Of a DNA stretch of 64,000 nt, positions 1-9,500 are shown piece after piece. The notes beneath the pieces are model-generated. The model ran no database searches, was not told the DNA's origin, and saw only the letters and a list, made by a program, of their open reading frames with translations. Source of the stretch: Streptomyces venezuelae (GTDB lineage Bacteria > Actinomycetota > Actinomycetes > Streptomycetales > Streptomycetaceae); the NCBI RefSeq assembly GCF_008642335.1, contig NZ_CP029191.1, positions 7,378,001-7,442,000 on the forward strand, written 5' to 3'. The translations under genes were made by a program, and so were the position numbers. Position 1 is the stretch's first letter. The number at the start of each line of letters is the position of its first letter.

Positions 1-81
1 TTCGAGGTGCGGACGGGGCCCGGCTTCGGTTCCGACGTCGACCCGCTCGCCTACCTGCGGGCCCGCGGCGTACGTATCTGA
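1..81 (+). CDS. C-terminal end of a probable M23 family metallopeptidase (partial)
   Basis: Frame 1 is open from the window edge to TGA at 79-81 and encodes the last 26 residues of a protein. The tail contains FEVRTGPGFGSDVDPLAYLRA, which resembles the end of the lysostaphin-like M23 peptidase domain, where an HxHFEVR stretch precedes a 'P..YL...G' finish. M23 enzymes are secreted cell-wall endopeptidases that cut peptide cross-bridges. The catalytic residues lie outside the window, so the call rests on this tail only and is tentative. Confidence 0.45.
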   Translation, partial: FEVRTGPGFGSDVDPLAYLRARGVRI

Positions 82-141
82 GACTGAGAGAGCAGCTGAT
101 CCGAGGGGCGCCCGAGCCCGAGCCCGGCCCCGGCGTGTCCG

Positions 142-1194
142 TCAGGACACCATGCGCTCACGCCGCCCCTGATGCCGCGGCCGCGTTCTGCGGTGGGCCG
201 CCGACGGCTGCTGCGAGGGCACCGCGGGCAGCCCGGCCGCGGCGGGACGCGGCTCGGGATCCTCGTGCGACTGCGACTGCGACTGCGACTGCGACTGCGG
301 ATACGAACCCGTCGCCCCGGCGGGCGAAGGGCCACCCTGCGCCACCGTCACCGTCGACGTCTCCCGGGCGATCCGCTCCGTCGTGAGGAGGATCAGGCCG
401 CACGCGGCCACGACCCCGCTGCCGAGCGCCAGAACCGTGCCCGTGGCACCGTGCCGGAAGGATTCTCCGAACAGGGTCAGACCGACCGCCGCCGCGACGA
501 CCGGGTTCACCACGGTCACCGTCGACAGCGGCGCCGCGAGGCCCGCACCCCGGTACGAGGCCTGCGAGAGCAGCACGCCGGCCGCCGCGAGGACGGCGAT
601 CACGGCGAGGCTCGGCAGCTGCTCGACCACCGCGACGTTCTCGTCCAGATCGACCGCCACCGTCTTCGTGAAGACGGACGCGATGCCGAAGGCGCCGCCC
701 GCCGCGCAGGCGAGCAGCACGCTGCGCATCACCGGATGCCGGTGCGCTGCGTGCGCCGCCACCATCAGGCCGAGCACACCGCCGCCCGTGACCAGGGCCA
801 GCACGACGCGCTCCGCGTCGGCCAGGGTCTGCGAGTCGGACGACGAGGTGAGCGAGAGGAGCCCGGCGAGCCCCACCGTCGCCATGAGCGCGCCCCGCCA
901 GGCGGTGGCCCCGGCCCGGCGGCGTACGAACACGGCGGCCATGGGCAGGGCGAAGACGATGGTGAGTGCGCCGAGCGGCTGGACCAGGCTCAGCGGGCCG
1001 TAGGCCAGAGCCACGACGTGCAGGAGGGCGCCGAGACCGTTGAGGGCGATCGCGACCCACCAGGCGCCGCGGCGCAGCGGTGCGTACCGCTGCCCGGGAG
1101 TCGTCGCCGCCACGCGCTCCTGGAGGATCGCGCCGCCCGCGTATGCGACGGCTGAGACGAGGGAGAGCAGCACGGACAGTGCCAAAGCACTCAT
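142..1194 (-). CDS. DMT/EamA-type multidrug or metabolite transporter
   Basis: A 350-residue membrane protein with about nine to ten hydrophobic segments over residues 1-285, starting MSALALSVLLSLVSAVAYAG. The two-halves layout and glycine/alanine-rich helices fit the drug/metabolite transporter superfamily. The substrate cannot be read from sequence. The last ~65 residues are hydrophilic, rich in Arg, Pro and Gln, and include an (SQ)n run encoded by a hexanucleotide repeat at 266-295; this tail is unlikely to be membrane-embedded. The start is ATG at 1194. The gene stands alone between the peptidase tail and the divergent iron-sulfur protein gene. Confidence 0.8.
   Translation of the reverse strand: MSALALSVLLSLVSAVAYAGGAILQERVAATTPGQRYAPLRRGAWWVAIALNGLGALLHVVALAYGPLSLVQPLGALTIVFALPMAAVFVRRRAGATAWRGALMATVGLAGLLSLTSSSDSQTLADAERVVLALVTGGGVLGLMVAAHAAHRHPVMRSVLLACAAGGAFGIASVFTKTVAVDLDENVAVVEQLPSLAVIAVLAAAGVLLSQASYRGAGLAAPLSTVTVVNPVVAAAVGLTLFGESFRHGATGTVLALGSGVVAACGLILLTTERIARETSTVTVAQGGPSPAGATGSYPQSQSQSQSQSHEDPEPRPAAAGLPAVPSQQPSAAHRRTRPRHQGRRERMVS
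266..295. repeat. Hexanucleotide tandem repeat (TGCGAC)5 in the transporter tail
   Basis: Five perfect TGCGAC units plus a partial sixth. On the minus strand they encode alternating Ser-Gln in the C-terminal tail of the DMT transporter. Because the unit is six bases, gain or loss of units keeps the frame, so the locus can vary in length without breaking the gene. Confidence 0.9.
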
Positions 1195-1441
1195 GAGGTG
1201 CTCCGCGGGGTGCGGTGCGTCCGGTGAACCCGGTCTGGCGAACGGTCTGCTTCCATGATGACAACGATGACGCCGGAACGCCTCTACGTCGTCGTACTTG
1301 AGCAGGCAATCCGTCCTACTACCGATGGAGTACGACCTTGCCGATGTCCTCCCCCGGAGGGGTTATCCCCTAGGTGCGGAGAGTGACCTCAAGGGGGACC
1401 CCGGAGGCGGGTCGCGCGGCCGTGCTTGTTGTACTTCTGTC

Positions 1442-2182
1442 GTGACCACCCTCATCGACCTGGCAGAACTCGGCTCCGTCGGCGGATTCTTCGCCCTGCG
1501 CGCGGGCCCGCCGCCCGGCGGCGCGAAGCCGTTCACCGAGGTGTACGCGGAGCGGCCCGCGGGACCGGAATCCGGTGATCCGATCGGTTTCCGCGTCCGT
1601 AAGGTGGCGGGCCGGCTCGGCGCCCCCGAGGACCGTATCGCGGTGTCCGTGGCGCAGCTCGGGCTCGCCGCCCGGCTCTGGTCCGTGGCGCTCGGCTCCG
1701 CCGCGCTGTACGGGCGGGTGCCCGACCTCGACCCCGCACTGCTGCACTGGGACGCGGACGGCACCTCGCCCGACGACCTGTGGCTCACCGACGTACGTCT
1801 GCTGCCGGGTGCCGCCGCGACCGTACGGGATGTGGTGCAGCACGGTCATCTGGCGCCGCTGTCCGCCGCGTTGCGCGCCCGGTACCGGATCTCCGCCGGG
1901 CTGCTGTGGGGCAACGCGGGATCGGCGCTCGCGGGGGCGGCACGTGAACTGCACGGCTGGGCGCGGCGGTCGGGGCGCGAGGACGTCGGGGAGCGGGCCC
2001 TCGCGCTGGCCGGGGAACTCTTCGGCCATCCCGACCTGCGCGGCACAGGCACCCTCCGTGGCACCGCCTTCCGGCGCCGCAGCTGCTGCCTGTACTACCG
2101 GTGCCCCGGCGGCGGGCTGTGCGGGGACTGCTGCTTCGAACGGGCGCCGCAGCGGTCTTCCCCCGGGGCCGCCTCTGGGTGA
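1442..2182 (+). CDS. (2Fe-2S)-binding protein with FhuF-like C-terminus
   Basis: From GTG at 1442 the product is 246 residues. The C-terminus carries a four-cysteine motif, RRSCCLYYRCPGGGLCGDCC, the FhuF-type iron-sulfur signature (two adjacent Cys, then further Cys pairs). Proteins of this type are thought to act in reductive iron release from siderophores. The reading frame is open upstream to 1298, but 1298-1441 is GC-skewed, contains short inverted repeats and reads as low-quality protein, so GTG at 1442 (VTTLIDLAELGSVGG) is preferred. No clear ribosome binding site precedes it; the start is uncertain. It ends 47 bases before glgA. Confidence 0.7.
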   Translation: MTTLIDLAELGSVGGFFALRAGPPPGGAKPFTEVYAERPAGPESGDPIGFRVRKVAGRLGAPEDRIAVSVAQLGLAARLWSVALGSAALYGRVPDLDPALLHWDADGTSPDDLWLTDVRLLPGAAATVRDVVQHGHLAPLSAALRARYRISAGLLWGNAGSALAGAARELHGWARRSGREDVGERALALAGELFGHPDLRGTGTLRGTAFRRRSCCLYYRCPGGGLCGDCCFERAPQRSSPGAASG

Positions 2183-2229
2183 CCATGAGGTGGCGCGGCC
2201 GGCATCGGACGGACGACGGAGGGTTCTAC

Positions 2230-3396
2230 GTGAAGGTGGGGCTGCTCACGCGGGAGTATCCACCGGACGTCTACGGCGGAGCGGGCGTCCATGTCGAGTT
2301 CCTCGCACGGGAGTTGCGCTCCCTCACGGACCTCGACGTGCACTGCTGGGGGGAGGGCGCCTCCAACGGGCTCATGCGGCACCAGGCGTGGCCCGCGCTC
2401 GACGGCGCGAACGACGCGCTGCGCACGTTCTCCGTCGACCTGTCCATGGCGGCGTCGCTCGCCGGACGCGAACTGCTCCACTCCCACACCTGGTACGCGA
2501 GCCTCGCCGGACACGTCGGCAAGCTGCTGCACGACGTCCCGCACGTCATGACCTCGCACTCCCTGGAGCCGCTGCGCCCCTGGAAGGCCGAGCAGCTGGG
2601 CGGCGGATACGCCCTGTCCAGCTGGGCCGAGCGCACCGCCGCCGAGGCCGCCGACGCCGTCATCGCGGTGTCCGGCGCGATGCGCGAGGACATCCTCTCC
2701 TGTTACCCGGCGATCGACCCGGCCAAGGTCCACCTCGTCCACAACGGCATCGACGCCGAGCTCTACCGCCCCGACCCCGGCACCGACGTCCTGGAACGCC
2801 TCGGCATCGACCTCGACCGGCCCTACGTCCTGTTCGTCGGGCGCATCACCCGGCAGAAGGGTGTCCCGCATCTGCTGCGCGCCGCACGGGCGTTGGACCG
2901 TGACGTGCAGCTCGTCCTGTGTGCAGGGGCCCCGGACACCCCCGAGATCGACCGCGAGTTCCGCACGCTCTTCGAGGAGTTGAGCCGGACGCGGGCCGGC
3001 GTCCAGTGGATCCCCGAGATGCTGCCGCGCCCGCAGATCATCCAACTCCTCACGCATGCGGCGGTGTTCGTCTGCCCTTCGGTGTACGAGCCGCTCGGCA
3101 TCGTCAATCTGGAGGCGATGGCGTGCGGCACCGCCGTCGTCGCCTCGCGGGTCGGCGGCATCCCGGAAGTCGTGAGCGACGGCACGACGGGGCTGCTCGT
3201 CCCGTACCGCGAGAGCGCCCCCACCGACTTCGAGCACGACCTCGGACTGCTCATGAACAGGCTGGCCACCGACCCGGAGCGATCCGGCGCGATGGGCAGA
3301 GCCGGACGCCACCGCGCGGTCAGGGAGTTCGGCTGGGACGTGGTCGCCCGGCGCACGGTCGAGGTGTACGAGGAGATCCTGCACGGCGACAGATAG
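2230..3396 (+). CDS. glgA: Glycogen synthase / maltose-1-phosphate synthase, actinobacterial type
   Basis: A 388-residue GT-B fold glycosyltransferase of the actinobacterial GlgA (GlgM) type, starting VKVGLLTREYPPDVYGGAGV, which is the family's N-terminal signature. The GT4-type donor-site motif with two glutamates (YEPLGIVNLEAMACG) is present near residue 300. In mycobacteria the orthologue uses ADP-glucose and glucose-1-phosphate to make maltose-1-phosphate for the GlgE route; GlgA activity has also been reported for the type. GTG at 2230 is chosen because GGAGG lies just upstream and the family length (~387) is matched. It lies 29 bases before glgC in the same direction. Confidence 0.9.
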   Translation: MKVGLLTREYPPDVYGGAGVHVEFLARELRSLTDLDVHCWGEGASNGLMRHQAWPALDGANDALRTFSVDLSMAASLAGRELLHSHTWYASLAGHVGKLLHDVPHVMTSHSLEPLRPWKAEQLGGGYALSSWAERTAAEAADAVIAVSGAMREDILSCYPAIDPAKVHLVHNGIDAELYRPDPGTDVLERLGIDLDRPYVLFVGRITRQKGVPHLLRAARALDRDVQLVLCAGAPDTPEIDREFRTLFEELSRTRAGVQWIPEMLPRPQIIQLLTHAAVFVCPSVYEPLGIVNLEAMACGTAVVASRVGGIPEVVSDGTTGLLVPYRESAPTDFEHDLGLLMNRLATDPERSGAMGRAGRHRAVREFGWDVVARRTVEVYEEILHGDR

Positions 3397-3425
3397 CCCA
3401 CAAGTCCGACAAGTAGGGGGCACGC

Positions 3426-4646
3426 ATGCGCGGTGGACCTTCGGTGCTCGGAATCGTGCTCGCAGGCGGGGAGGGGAAGCGGCTGATGCCGCTCACCGCC
3501 GACCGGGCCAAACCCGCGGTCACGTTCGGCGGCACCTACCGCCTCGTCGACTTCGTGCTCTCCAACCTCGTCAACGGCGACATCCTGCGCATCTGCGTCC
3601 TCACGCAGTACAAGTCGCACTCGCTCGACCGGCACGTGTCGACGACCTGGCGGATGTCGAGCCTGCTCGGCAACTACGTCACCCCGGTGCCCGCCCAACA
3701 GCGCCTGGGCCCGCGCTGGTTCTCCGGCAGCGCCGACGCCATCCTGCAGTCCCTCAACCTCGTCCACGACGAACAGCCCGACTACATCGCGGTGTTCGGC
3801 GCCGACCACGTCTACCGCATGGACCCGCGCCACATGCTCGAACAGCACATCGAGAACGGTGCCGCGGTGACCGTCGCGGGGATCAGGGTGCCGCGCGCCG
3901 ACGCGTCGTCGTTCGGCATCATCACGCCCGGGCGCGACGGGACGAAGGTGGAACGCTTCCTGGAGAAGCCCGCCGACCCGCCCGGCCTGCCCGGCTCCCC
4001 GGACGAGGTCTACGCCTCCATGGGCAACTACCTGTTCACCACCAAGGCCCTCGTCGACGCCCTGCAGCGGGACGCCGAGGACGAGCATTCGGCACACGAC
4101 ATGGGCGGCTCGATCCTGCCCCTGCTCACCGAGCGCGGAATGGCGCAGGTGTACGACTTCGACGGCAATCACGTCCCCGGCGAGACCCCGCGCGACCACG
4201 GCTACTGGCGCGACGTCGGCACCCTCGACTCGTACTACGAAGCCCACATGGACCTGATCTCCGACCAGCCGGTCTTCAACCTGGACAACCGCCGCTGGCC
4301 CATCTACACCCACTCCGACGGCCTGCCGCCCGCCAAGTTCTGCGCGGGCGGCATCGCGGGCGAGTCGATCGTCAGCCCCGGCTGCGTCATCCGCGGCCAG
4401 GTCACCCGCTCCGTCCTCTCGCCCGGCGTGACCGTCGAGGAGGGCGCGGTCGTCCAGGGCTCCGTGCTGCACGACAACGTACGGATCGGGCGCGGCGCGG
4501 TCGTACGGGGCGCCGTCCTCGACAAGAACGTCGACGTACCGCCGGGCGCGACGATCGGCGTCAACCCGGACCGCGACGAGGAGCTGTACACGGTGTCCAG
4601 GAGCGGCGTGATCGCCTTGGGCAAGGGCCAGACCGTACCGATGTGA
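3426..4646 (+). CDS. glgC: Glucose-1-phosphate adenylyltransferase (ADP-glucose pyrophosphorylase)
   Basis: A 406-residue enzyme making ADP-glucose from ATP and glucose-1-phosphate, the donor for GlgA. The N-terminal nucleotide-binding signature [20 protein letters not shown] is intact, followed by [10 protein letters not shown] and the substrate-region VERFLEKP. A left-handed beta-helix with hexapeptide repeats occupies roughly residues 290-390. Length is typical for bacterial GlgC. It is co-directional with glgA and meets a convergent ABC transporter gene 15 bases downstream. Confidence 0.93.
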   Translation: MRGGPSVLGIVLAGGEGKRLMPLTADRAKPAVTFGGTYRLVDFVLSNLVNGDILRICVLTQYKSHSLDRHVSTTWRMSSLLGNYVTPVPAQQRLGPRWFSGSADAILQSLNLVHDEQPDYIAVFGADHVYRMDPRHMLEQHIENGAAVTVAGIRVPRADASSFGIITPGRDGTKVERFLEKPADPPGLPGSPDEVYASMGNYLFTTKALVDALQRDAEDEHSAHDMGGSILPLLTERGMAQVYDFDGNHVPGETPRDHGYWRDVGTLDSYYEAHMDLISDQPVFNLDNRRWPIYTHSDGLPPAKFCAGGIAGESIVSPGCVIRGQVTRSVLSPGVTVEEGAVVQGSVLHDNVRIGRGAVVRGAVLDKNVDVPPGATIGVNPDRDEELYTVSRSGVIALGKGQTVPM

Positions 4647-4661
4647 CCTCGGGCTCCGCGT

Positions 4662-5690
4662 TCACAGCACCCTGCGCCTGCGCCCCAGCCACGTCTGCGC
4701 GATCACCACGACCGCGAGGAACGCGCCGCTGACCACCTGCTGGTACGCGGAGTCGAGCGAGCCGATCTGGTTGATGACGTTCTGGATGACCTTGAGGAGC
4801 AGCACGCCCACCAGTGACCCGCTGATGAACCCGAAGCCGCCGGTGAGCAGCGTGCCGCCGATGACGACCGCGGAGATCGCCTCCAGCTCCATGCCGGAGC
4901 CGAGGATCGTCACCCCGGAGACCAGCCAGGCCGCGTTGAGGGCCCCGGCGAGCCCCGCGCAGAGCCCCGACACCGTGTAGACGGTGATCTTCGTACGGGC
5001 CACGGGGGCGCCCATCAGCGCCGCCGCGTCCTCGTTGCCGCCGACCGCGTACACGTACTGGCCGAACCGGGTGCGGCGCAGCACGACAGCGCCCACCACG
5101 AACAGCGCGCCCGTGATCCACACCGGGGCGCCGATGCCGAGCACCTTGCCCTGCCCCAGCGTCGCGAAGAACGAGTCCTTGTCGACGAGGTACGTCTTCG
5201 ACCCCTCGTCCGTCACCGACAGGAGGATGCCGCGGGCCGCCAGCATCGCCGCGAGCGTCACGATGAACGGCGCGAGCCGGGCCCGCGCGATCAGCAGGCC
5301 GTTGACCAGGCCGATGAGCCCGCAGACCGCGAGGGGCAGGAGCAGCGCCACGGCCGTCCCGTACCGCGAGCCCCAGGCGGCGAGCACCCCGCCGAGGGCG
5401 AACAGCGAGCCGACCGACAGGTCGATGCCGCCGGTGACGATGACGAACGTCATGCCGAGCGCGACCACCGCGAGGAACGCGGAGGACACCGCCATGTTCG
5501 CCATGTTGTCGGCCGTCATGAACGTGTCGAAGCCGACCGACGCGGCGGCCACCGCGACGATCAGGGTGACGAGCGCGCCGTGCTGCTGCGCGAGGGCGCT
5601 CAGCCGCTCCGAACGGGAGGGGCCCGCGGCCCGTTCCTCCTGGGCCGTGTGGTCCATGGGATCCGCCGGGCTCTTCGTGTCGATGGTCAT
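4662..5690 (-). CDS. Sugar ABC transporter permease, YjfF/YtfT-like
   Basis: A 342-residue inner-membrane permease of the RbsC/BPD_transp_2 family, with about nine to ten helices and the family motif VTGGIDLSVGS near residue 90 and GG-TLLTGGFG in the second half. Its ATG overlaps the preceding permease stop (ATGA at 5687-5690), so translation is coupled. The last gene of a four-gene operon: binding protein, ATPase, permease, permease. A pair of different permeases with one duplicated ATPase is the arrangement of the E. coli YtfQRT-YjfF galactofuranose system, which I infer this resembles. Confidence 0.85.
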   Translation of the reverse strand: MTIDTKSPADPMDHTAQEERAAGPSRSERLSALAQQHGALVTLIVAVAAASVGFDTFMTADNMANMAVSSAFLAVVALGMTFVIVTGGIDLSVGSLFALGGVLAAWGSRYGTAVALLLPLAVCGLIGLVNGLLIARARLAPFIVTLAAMLAARGILLSVTDEGSKTYLVDKDSFFATLGQGKVLGIGAPVWITGALFVVGAVVLRRTRFGQYVYAVGGNEDAAALMGAPVARTKITVYTVSGLCAGLAGALNAAWLVSGVTILGSGMELEAISAVVIGGTLLTGGFGFISGSLVGVLLLKVIQNVINQIGSLDSAYQQVVSGAFLAVVVIAQTWLGRRRRVL

Positions 5691-6649
5691 CGCTTGCCCC
5701 TCTCGCGTGCCGCGCAGACCGCGAGGACGATCACCACGGCCTGGGCGATCTGCGTCCACGACGGCGGCAGGTCGTGCTTGATGAGCGTGGCCGTGAGCAG
5801 CTGGATGAGGACCGCGCCCGCCACGGTGCCGCCGATGCGGACGCGTCCGCCGCTCAGCGGGGTGCCTCCGACCACCACCGCGGTGATCGCGGAGAGTTCC
5901 ATCAGGTTGCCGAGCGACGTCGGGTCGCTGGCGCTCAGCCGCGCGGTCGCGAGGACCCCGGCGAGCGCGGCGAGGGCGCCGCAGGCGACGTACACGATGA
6001 TCAGGACGCGCCGCACCGGCAGGCCCGCGAGGAGCGCGGCGGGGCGGCTGTCGCCGATGGCGAGGAGCTGCCTGCCGAAGGTGGTGCGCCGCACGACGAA
6101 GGCGACGAGCAGCGCCAGGGCCGTCGCGATGAGCACGAGGTAGGGGATGCCGAGCAGGTCGCCGGAGCCGAGCGACGCCATCGTGGGGTCGCGGACGTCC
6201 TTGAGCTGGGGGAGGAGGACCAGGGCGAGCCCGCGGCCAGCGACCATCAGGGCGAGCGTCGCCACGATGGGCTGGACGCCGATGAACGCGATGAGCGACC
6301 CGTTGGCGAGGCCGACGACCATGCCGCCGAGGAGCGCGACGATCAGGGCGACCCACATCCCGTACCCGAGGTAGAGCGAGACGAGGGAGGTGGAGAGCGC
6401 CATCACCGAGCCGACGGAGAGGTCGACGCCCTCGCTGCCGATGGCCAGGGCCATGCCGAGCGCCACGATCAGGACGGGGGCGACCTGGACGGCCTGGGTG
6501 CGGAAGTTCTCGCCGGACAGGAAGTGCGGGGTGAAGGCGGTGTTGACGAGGAGGAGGACGGCGACGCCGACGTAGACGCCGTAGTTCTGGAGGAGGCGCA
6601 GGAGGCGGTCGCGGTCGGCGGCCGTGCGGCCGAGGGCGATGTCGGTCAT
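5687..6649 (-). CDS. Sugar ABC transporter permease, YtfT-like
   Basis: A 320-residue RbsC-type permease starting MTDIALGRTAADRD, with about nine helices and the motif GSEGVDLSVGS near residue 75. It forms a heterodimeric channel with the next permease, by analogy with YtfT/YjfF. It follows the ATPase gene by 64 bases and overlaps the downstream permease by four. Confidence 0.85.
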   Translation of the reverse strand: MTDIALGRTAADRDRLLRLLQNYGVYVGVAVLLLVNTAFTPHFLSGENFRTQAVQVAPVLIVALGMALAIGSEGVDLSVGSVMALSTSLVSLYLGYGMWVALIVALLGGMVVGLANGSLIAFIGVQPIVATLALMVAGRGLALVLLPQLKDVRDPTMASLGSGDLLGIPYLVLIATALALLVAFVVRRTTFGRQLLAIGDSRPAALLAGLPVRRVLIIVYVACGALAALAGVLATARLSASDPTSLGNLMELSAITAVVVGGTPLSGGRVRIGGTVAGAVLIQLLTATLIKHDLPPSWTQIAQAVVIVLAVCAARERGKR

Positions 6650-6713
6650 GGGGAGCTCCGTGGGTGCGGGGCCGGTGCGCTGTGGTGAGAGCCCGTCTGC
6701 CGGTCGTGGTGGG

Positions 6714-8228
6714 TCATGCGTCCGACTTCGCGGGGTCCGTCGCCATGGCGCGCAGGAGGTTCTCCTCCGTCACCGCGGTGCCGGTGAGTTCCGCGACGGC
6801 CGTGCCGTCCTTGAGGACGATCACCCGGTCCGAGCCCTCGATCAGCTCCTCCATGTCCGAGGAGATCAGCAGCACGCCGAGACCGTCCGACGCCAACTCG
6901 TCCACGAGAGACTGCACTTCGGCCTTGGCTCCGATGTCGATGCCGCGCGTGGGCTCGTCGAGCAGCAGCACCTTGGGGTGCATCGCGAGCCAGCGGGCCA
7001 GCAGCACTTTCTGCTGGTTGCCGCCGGAGAGTTCGCCGACCTTCTGGAGGGGGCTCGACGCCTTGATGCGCAGGCGGTCGATGAAGGTGTCGACGATGCC
7101 GTCGATGGCGCGTTCGTCGACCAGGCCGAGGCGGGAGAGGCGGGGGAGGGCGGCCAGGGCGATGTTGTCGCGGACCGACAGGCCGGGGACGATGCCCTCC
7201 GCCTTGCGGTCCTCGGGGAGCAGGCTGATGCCGGCGCGGATGGCGGCGGGCGTGGAGCCGGTACGGATCCGGGTGCCGCCGATCGCGACGGTCCCGGAGT
7301 CGGTCGGCAGGGCTCCGGCGATGGCCTTCGCCGTCTCGCTGCGGCCCGAGCCGAGCAGCCCGCCGAGGCCCACCACCTCACCGGGCCGGATGGTGACCGA
7401 CACACCGTGCAGGCGATGCCGGGCGGTCAACCCCTCGGCACGGAGCACGGGTTCGGTGGTCGCCTCGTGCGCTCCCGTGAACTGGGTGAGGCCCTCTTCC
7501 CGTACGTCCTTGACCTCACGGCCCAGCATCAGTGCGACCAGCCGCAGCCGGTCGAGCTCGGCGAGCGGGCCGGTGTGCACCACCTGGCCGTCGCGCAGCA
7601 CGGTGACGGCGTCGCACACCTCGTACAGCTCGTCGAGGCGGTGGCTGACGTAGATCACCGCGATGCCGCGCTCCCGCAGCATGCGGATCACGCCGAACAG
7701 GGTCCGCACCTCGCGCGGTTCGAGGGACGACGTCGGCTCGTCCATGATCACGACGCGCGCGTCGACGGCGACCGCGCGGGCCAGCGCCACCATCTGCTGC
7801 GCGCCCAGGCCGAGTTCGCGCAGCGGGCGGCGCACGTCGACACGGACGCCGAGGCCCCGCAGCGCCTCGTCCGCCTCGCGGTGCATCCGCCCGAAGTCGA
7901 TGAGTCCGAGGCGGCCGCGGGGCTCGCGGCCGAGGAACAGGTTGCGGGCCACGCTCATCAGGGGGACGAGGTTGACCTCCTGGTAGATGGTGGAGATGCC
8001 CGCGTGCTGCGCTTCGAGCGGGGTGGCGAAGCGCACCGGTTTCCCGTCGTACGTCACCTCGCCCGCGTCCGGCGCGTACACCCCCGTCAGGACCTTGATG
8101 AGCGTGGACTTGCCCGCGCCGTTCTCGCCGATGAGCGCGTGCACCTCGCCCGCGCGTGCGGTGAAGTCGACGCCGTCCAGGGCGCGTACACCCGGGAAGG
8201 CCTTCGACAGGCCGGTCACCGACAGCAC
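6714..8228 (-). CDS. Sugar ABC transporter ATP-binding protein with two ATPase domains
   Basis: A 504-residue RbsA/YtfR-type ATPase. Domain 1 has Walker A GENGAGKST (near residue 35) and Walker B VVIMDEPTSSL. Domain 2 has the usual degenerate Walker A GLLGSGRSE but a complete LLLDEPTRGID and the signature LSGGNQQK. This asymmetry is normal for monosaccharide importers. GTG start at 8228, one base after the binding-protein stop, indicates coupled translation. Confidence 0.9.
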   Translation of the reverse strand: MLSVTGLSKAFPGVRALDGVDFTARAGEVHALIGENGAGKSTLIKVLTGVYAPDAGEVTYDGKPVRFATPLEAQHAGISTIYQEVNLVPLMSVARNLFLGREPRGRLGLIDFGRMHREADEALRGLGVRVDVRRPLRELGLGAQQMVALARAVAVDARVVIMDEPTSSLEPREVRTLFGVIRMLRERGIAVIYVSHRLDELYEVCDAVTVLRDGQVVHTGPLAELDRLRLVALMLGREVKDVREEGLTQFTGAHEATTEPVLRAEGLTARHRLHGVSVTIRPGEVVGLGGLLGSGRSETAKAIAGALPTDSGTVAIGGTRIRTGSTPAAIRAGISLLPEDRKAEGIVPGLSVRDNIALAALPRLSRLGLVDERAIDGIVDTFIDRLRIKASSPLQKVGELSGGNQQKVLLARWLAMHPKVLLLDEPTRGIDIGAKAEVQSLVDELASDGLGVLLISSDMEELIEGSDRVIVLKDGTAVAELTGTAVTEENLLRAMATDPAKSDA

Positions 8229-8229
8229 G

Positions 8230-9333
8230 TCAGTAGGCCTTGCCGAGGTCGGACTTCGCGTTGTCCTTCGTGTACGCGCTGTCCTTGATGACGATGTCCT
8301 GGGACACCTTCTCGCCCTTGGTGAACGTGTCCAGCGTCTTGAAGGCGAGCGGGCCGAAGCGCGGGTTGGACTCGATGACGCCGTCGATCCAGCCGTCGAC
8401 GATGCCGCGCACCGCGCCCTTCGTCCCGTCGATCGTCACGATCTTCACGTCGCCGGGCTTCTTGCCCGCGCCCTTGAGGGCGTTGACGGCGCCGAGGCCC
8501 ATCTCGTCGTTCTCGGCGTAGATCCCGGTGATGTCGGGCTTGGACTGGATCAGCTGCTCGGTGACCTGCTGGCCCTTCTCCCGCGCGAACTCGCCGGTCT
8601 GCTTGAAGACGACCTCGAGGTCCGGGGCCTTCTCCTTGATCCGGTCCTGGAAGCCCTTGGTGCGCTCGGTGGTGACGTTGTTGCCCGCGGCGCCGAGCAG
8701 GATCGCGATCTTTCCCTTGCCGCCGGTCGTCTCGATCATGCGGTCCGCGGCGCGTCTGCCCTGCTCGACGAAGTCGGAGCCGATGAAGCTCACGTAGTCC
8801 TTGCAGGCCGTCGCGTTGATCTTGCGGTCGATGGTGACGATCGGGATGTGCTTGGCGCCCGCGGCGCGCAGCACCGGCTCCCAGCCGTCGGAGTTGAGCG
8901 GTGCGATGACGAGCAGGTCGGCGCCCTTGGCGATCAGGTCCTGGACGTCGCTGATCTGCTTGGAGAACTGCGACTGCGCGTTGGCGGTGAGCAGCTTGAC
9001 GCCGCGCTTCTCCGCCTCGGCCTTGATGGAGGCCGTCTCCGCGATGCGGAACGGGTTGGCCTCCTTCTCGGACTGCGAGAAGCCGACGGTGGCGTTCTTC
9101 AGGTCGAGCTTCTTGCCGCCGTACGCGCCGATCGCGCAGGTCTTGCCCCTCGCGTCGCCGTCCGACGCGACCTCCTGTCCTGCGTCGGCCTGGTCCTGCG
9201 ATGCGGCGCTGTCGCCGCCGGAGTCGTCGTCCTCGGACTTCGCGCACCCGGCGGCGAACAGGAGGCTCGCGGCGAGACCGGTGGCGACGAGGGTCCTCGC
9301 GGAGGTACGGCGGAGAAGAGTGGTCGGCTTCAT
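8230..9333 (-). CDS. Sugar-binding lipoprotein, YtfQ-like (probable galactofuranose binding)
   Basis: A 367-residue extracellular lipoprotein. ATG at 9333 gives MKPTTLLRRTSARTLVATG, a signal peptide and lipobox LFAAGC. The frame is open further upstream, but this start has a GGGGATC ribosome site and yields the standard lipoprotein signal. The mature part matches the periplasmic-binding type I fold, with VGFSQ, a GWEPVL segment, TIDR, and GEFAREKG that recall E. coli YtfQ (VGFSQ, GWEPVL, LLDR, GDFTRSKG). YtfQ binds galactofuranose; that substrate is an inference here. First gene of the transporter operon; an operator-like site lies about 90-110 bases upstream. Confidence 0.82.
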   Translation of the reverse strand: MKPTTLLRRTSARTLVATGLAASLLFAAGCAKSEDDDSGGDSAASQDQADAGQEVASDGDARGKTCAIGAYGGKKLDLKNATVGFSQSEKEANPFRIAETASIKAEAEKRGVKLLTANAQSQFSKQISDVQDLIAKGADLLVIAPLNSDGWEPVLRAAGAKHIPIVTIDRKINATACKDYVSFIGSDFVEQGRRAADRMIETTGGKGKIAILLGAAGNNVTTERTKGFQDRIKEKAPDLEVVFKQTGEFAREKGQQVTEQLIQSKPDITGIYAENDEMGLGAVNALKGAGKKPGDVKIVTIDGTKGAVRGIVDGWIDGVIESNPRFGPLAFKTLDTFTKGEKVSQDIVIKDSAYTKDNAKSDLGKAY

Positions 9334-9421
9334 TGGATCCCCAAACGGCACGGCCCCGGCACTGAGAGCGCTCACGGGAGAGACGGCACTTGCGGTCAAC
9401 TCGGCGGTACGGGGAGCTTTT

Positions 9422-9447
9422 TACATCGTTGAAAGGAGGCTGTAAAC
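9422..9447. promoter_or_regulatory. Probable LacI-type operator before the transporter operon
   Basis: The intergenic space between the divergent-looking ends of the binding-protein gene and the LacI gene holds TACATCGTTGAAA (9422-9434). Its core matches TCCAACGTTGTAC upstream of the GH2 gene at 9 of 13 positions. TTTACA (9421) and TGTAAA (9441-9446) flank it as an inverted pair. Inferred to be the operator for the LacI protein encoded at 9501-10514. Confidence 0.5.
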
Positions 9448-9500
9448 CCTCCGCGCACGCTTCTCGGGAACGCCGGTCACCCGGTCCGGGCGGCCCGCGC

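Noticed and set aside
1298..1441. N-terminal extension of the iron-sulfur protein
   Set aside because: The segment lacks protein-like composition and carries inverted repeats; GTG at 1442 is the better start.
2095..3423. Long open frames on the strand opposite to real genes (for example here, and 10561-13260, 31709-33943, 53523-57431)
   Set aside because: They are by-products of high GC codon bias; they lack recognisable domains and overlap genes with clear families.
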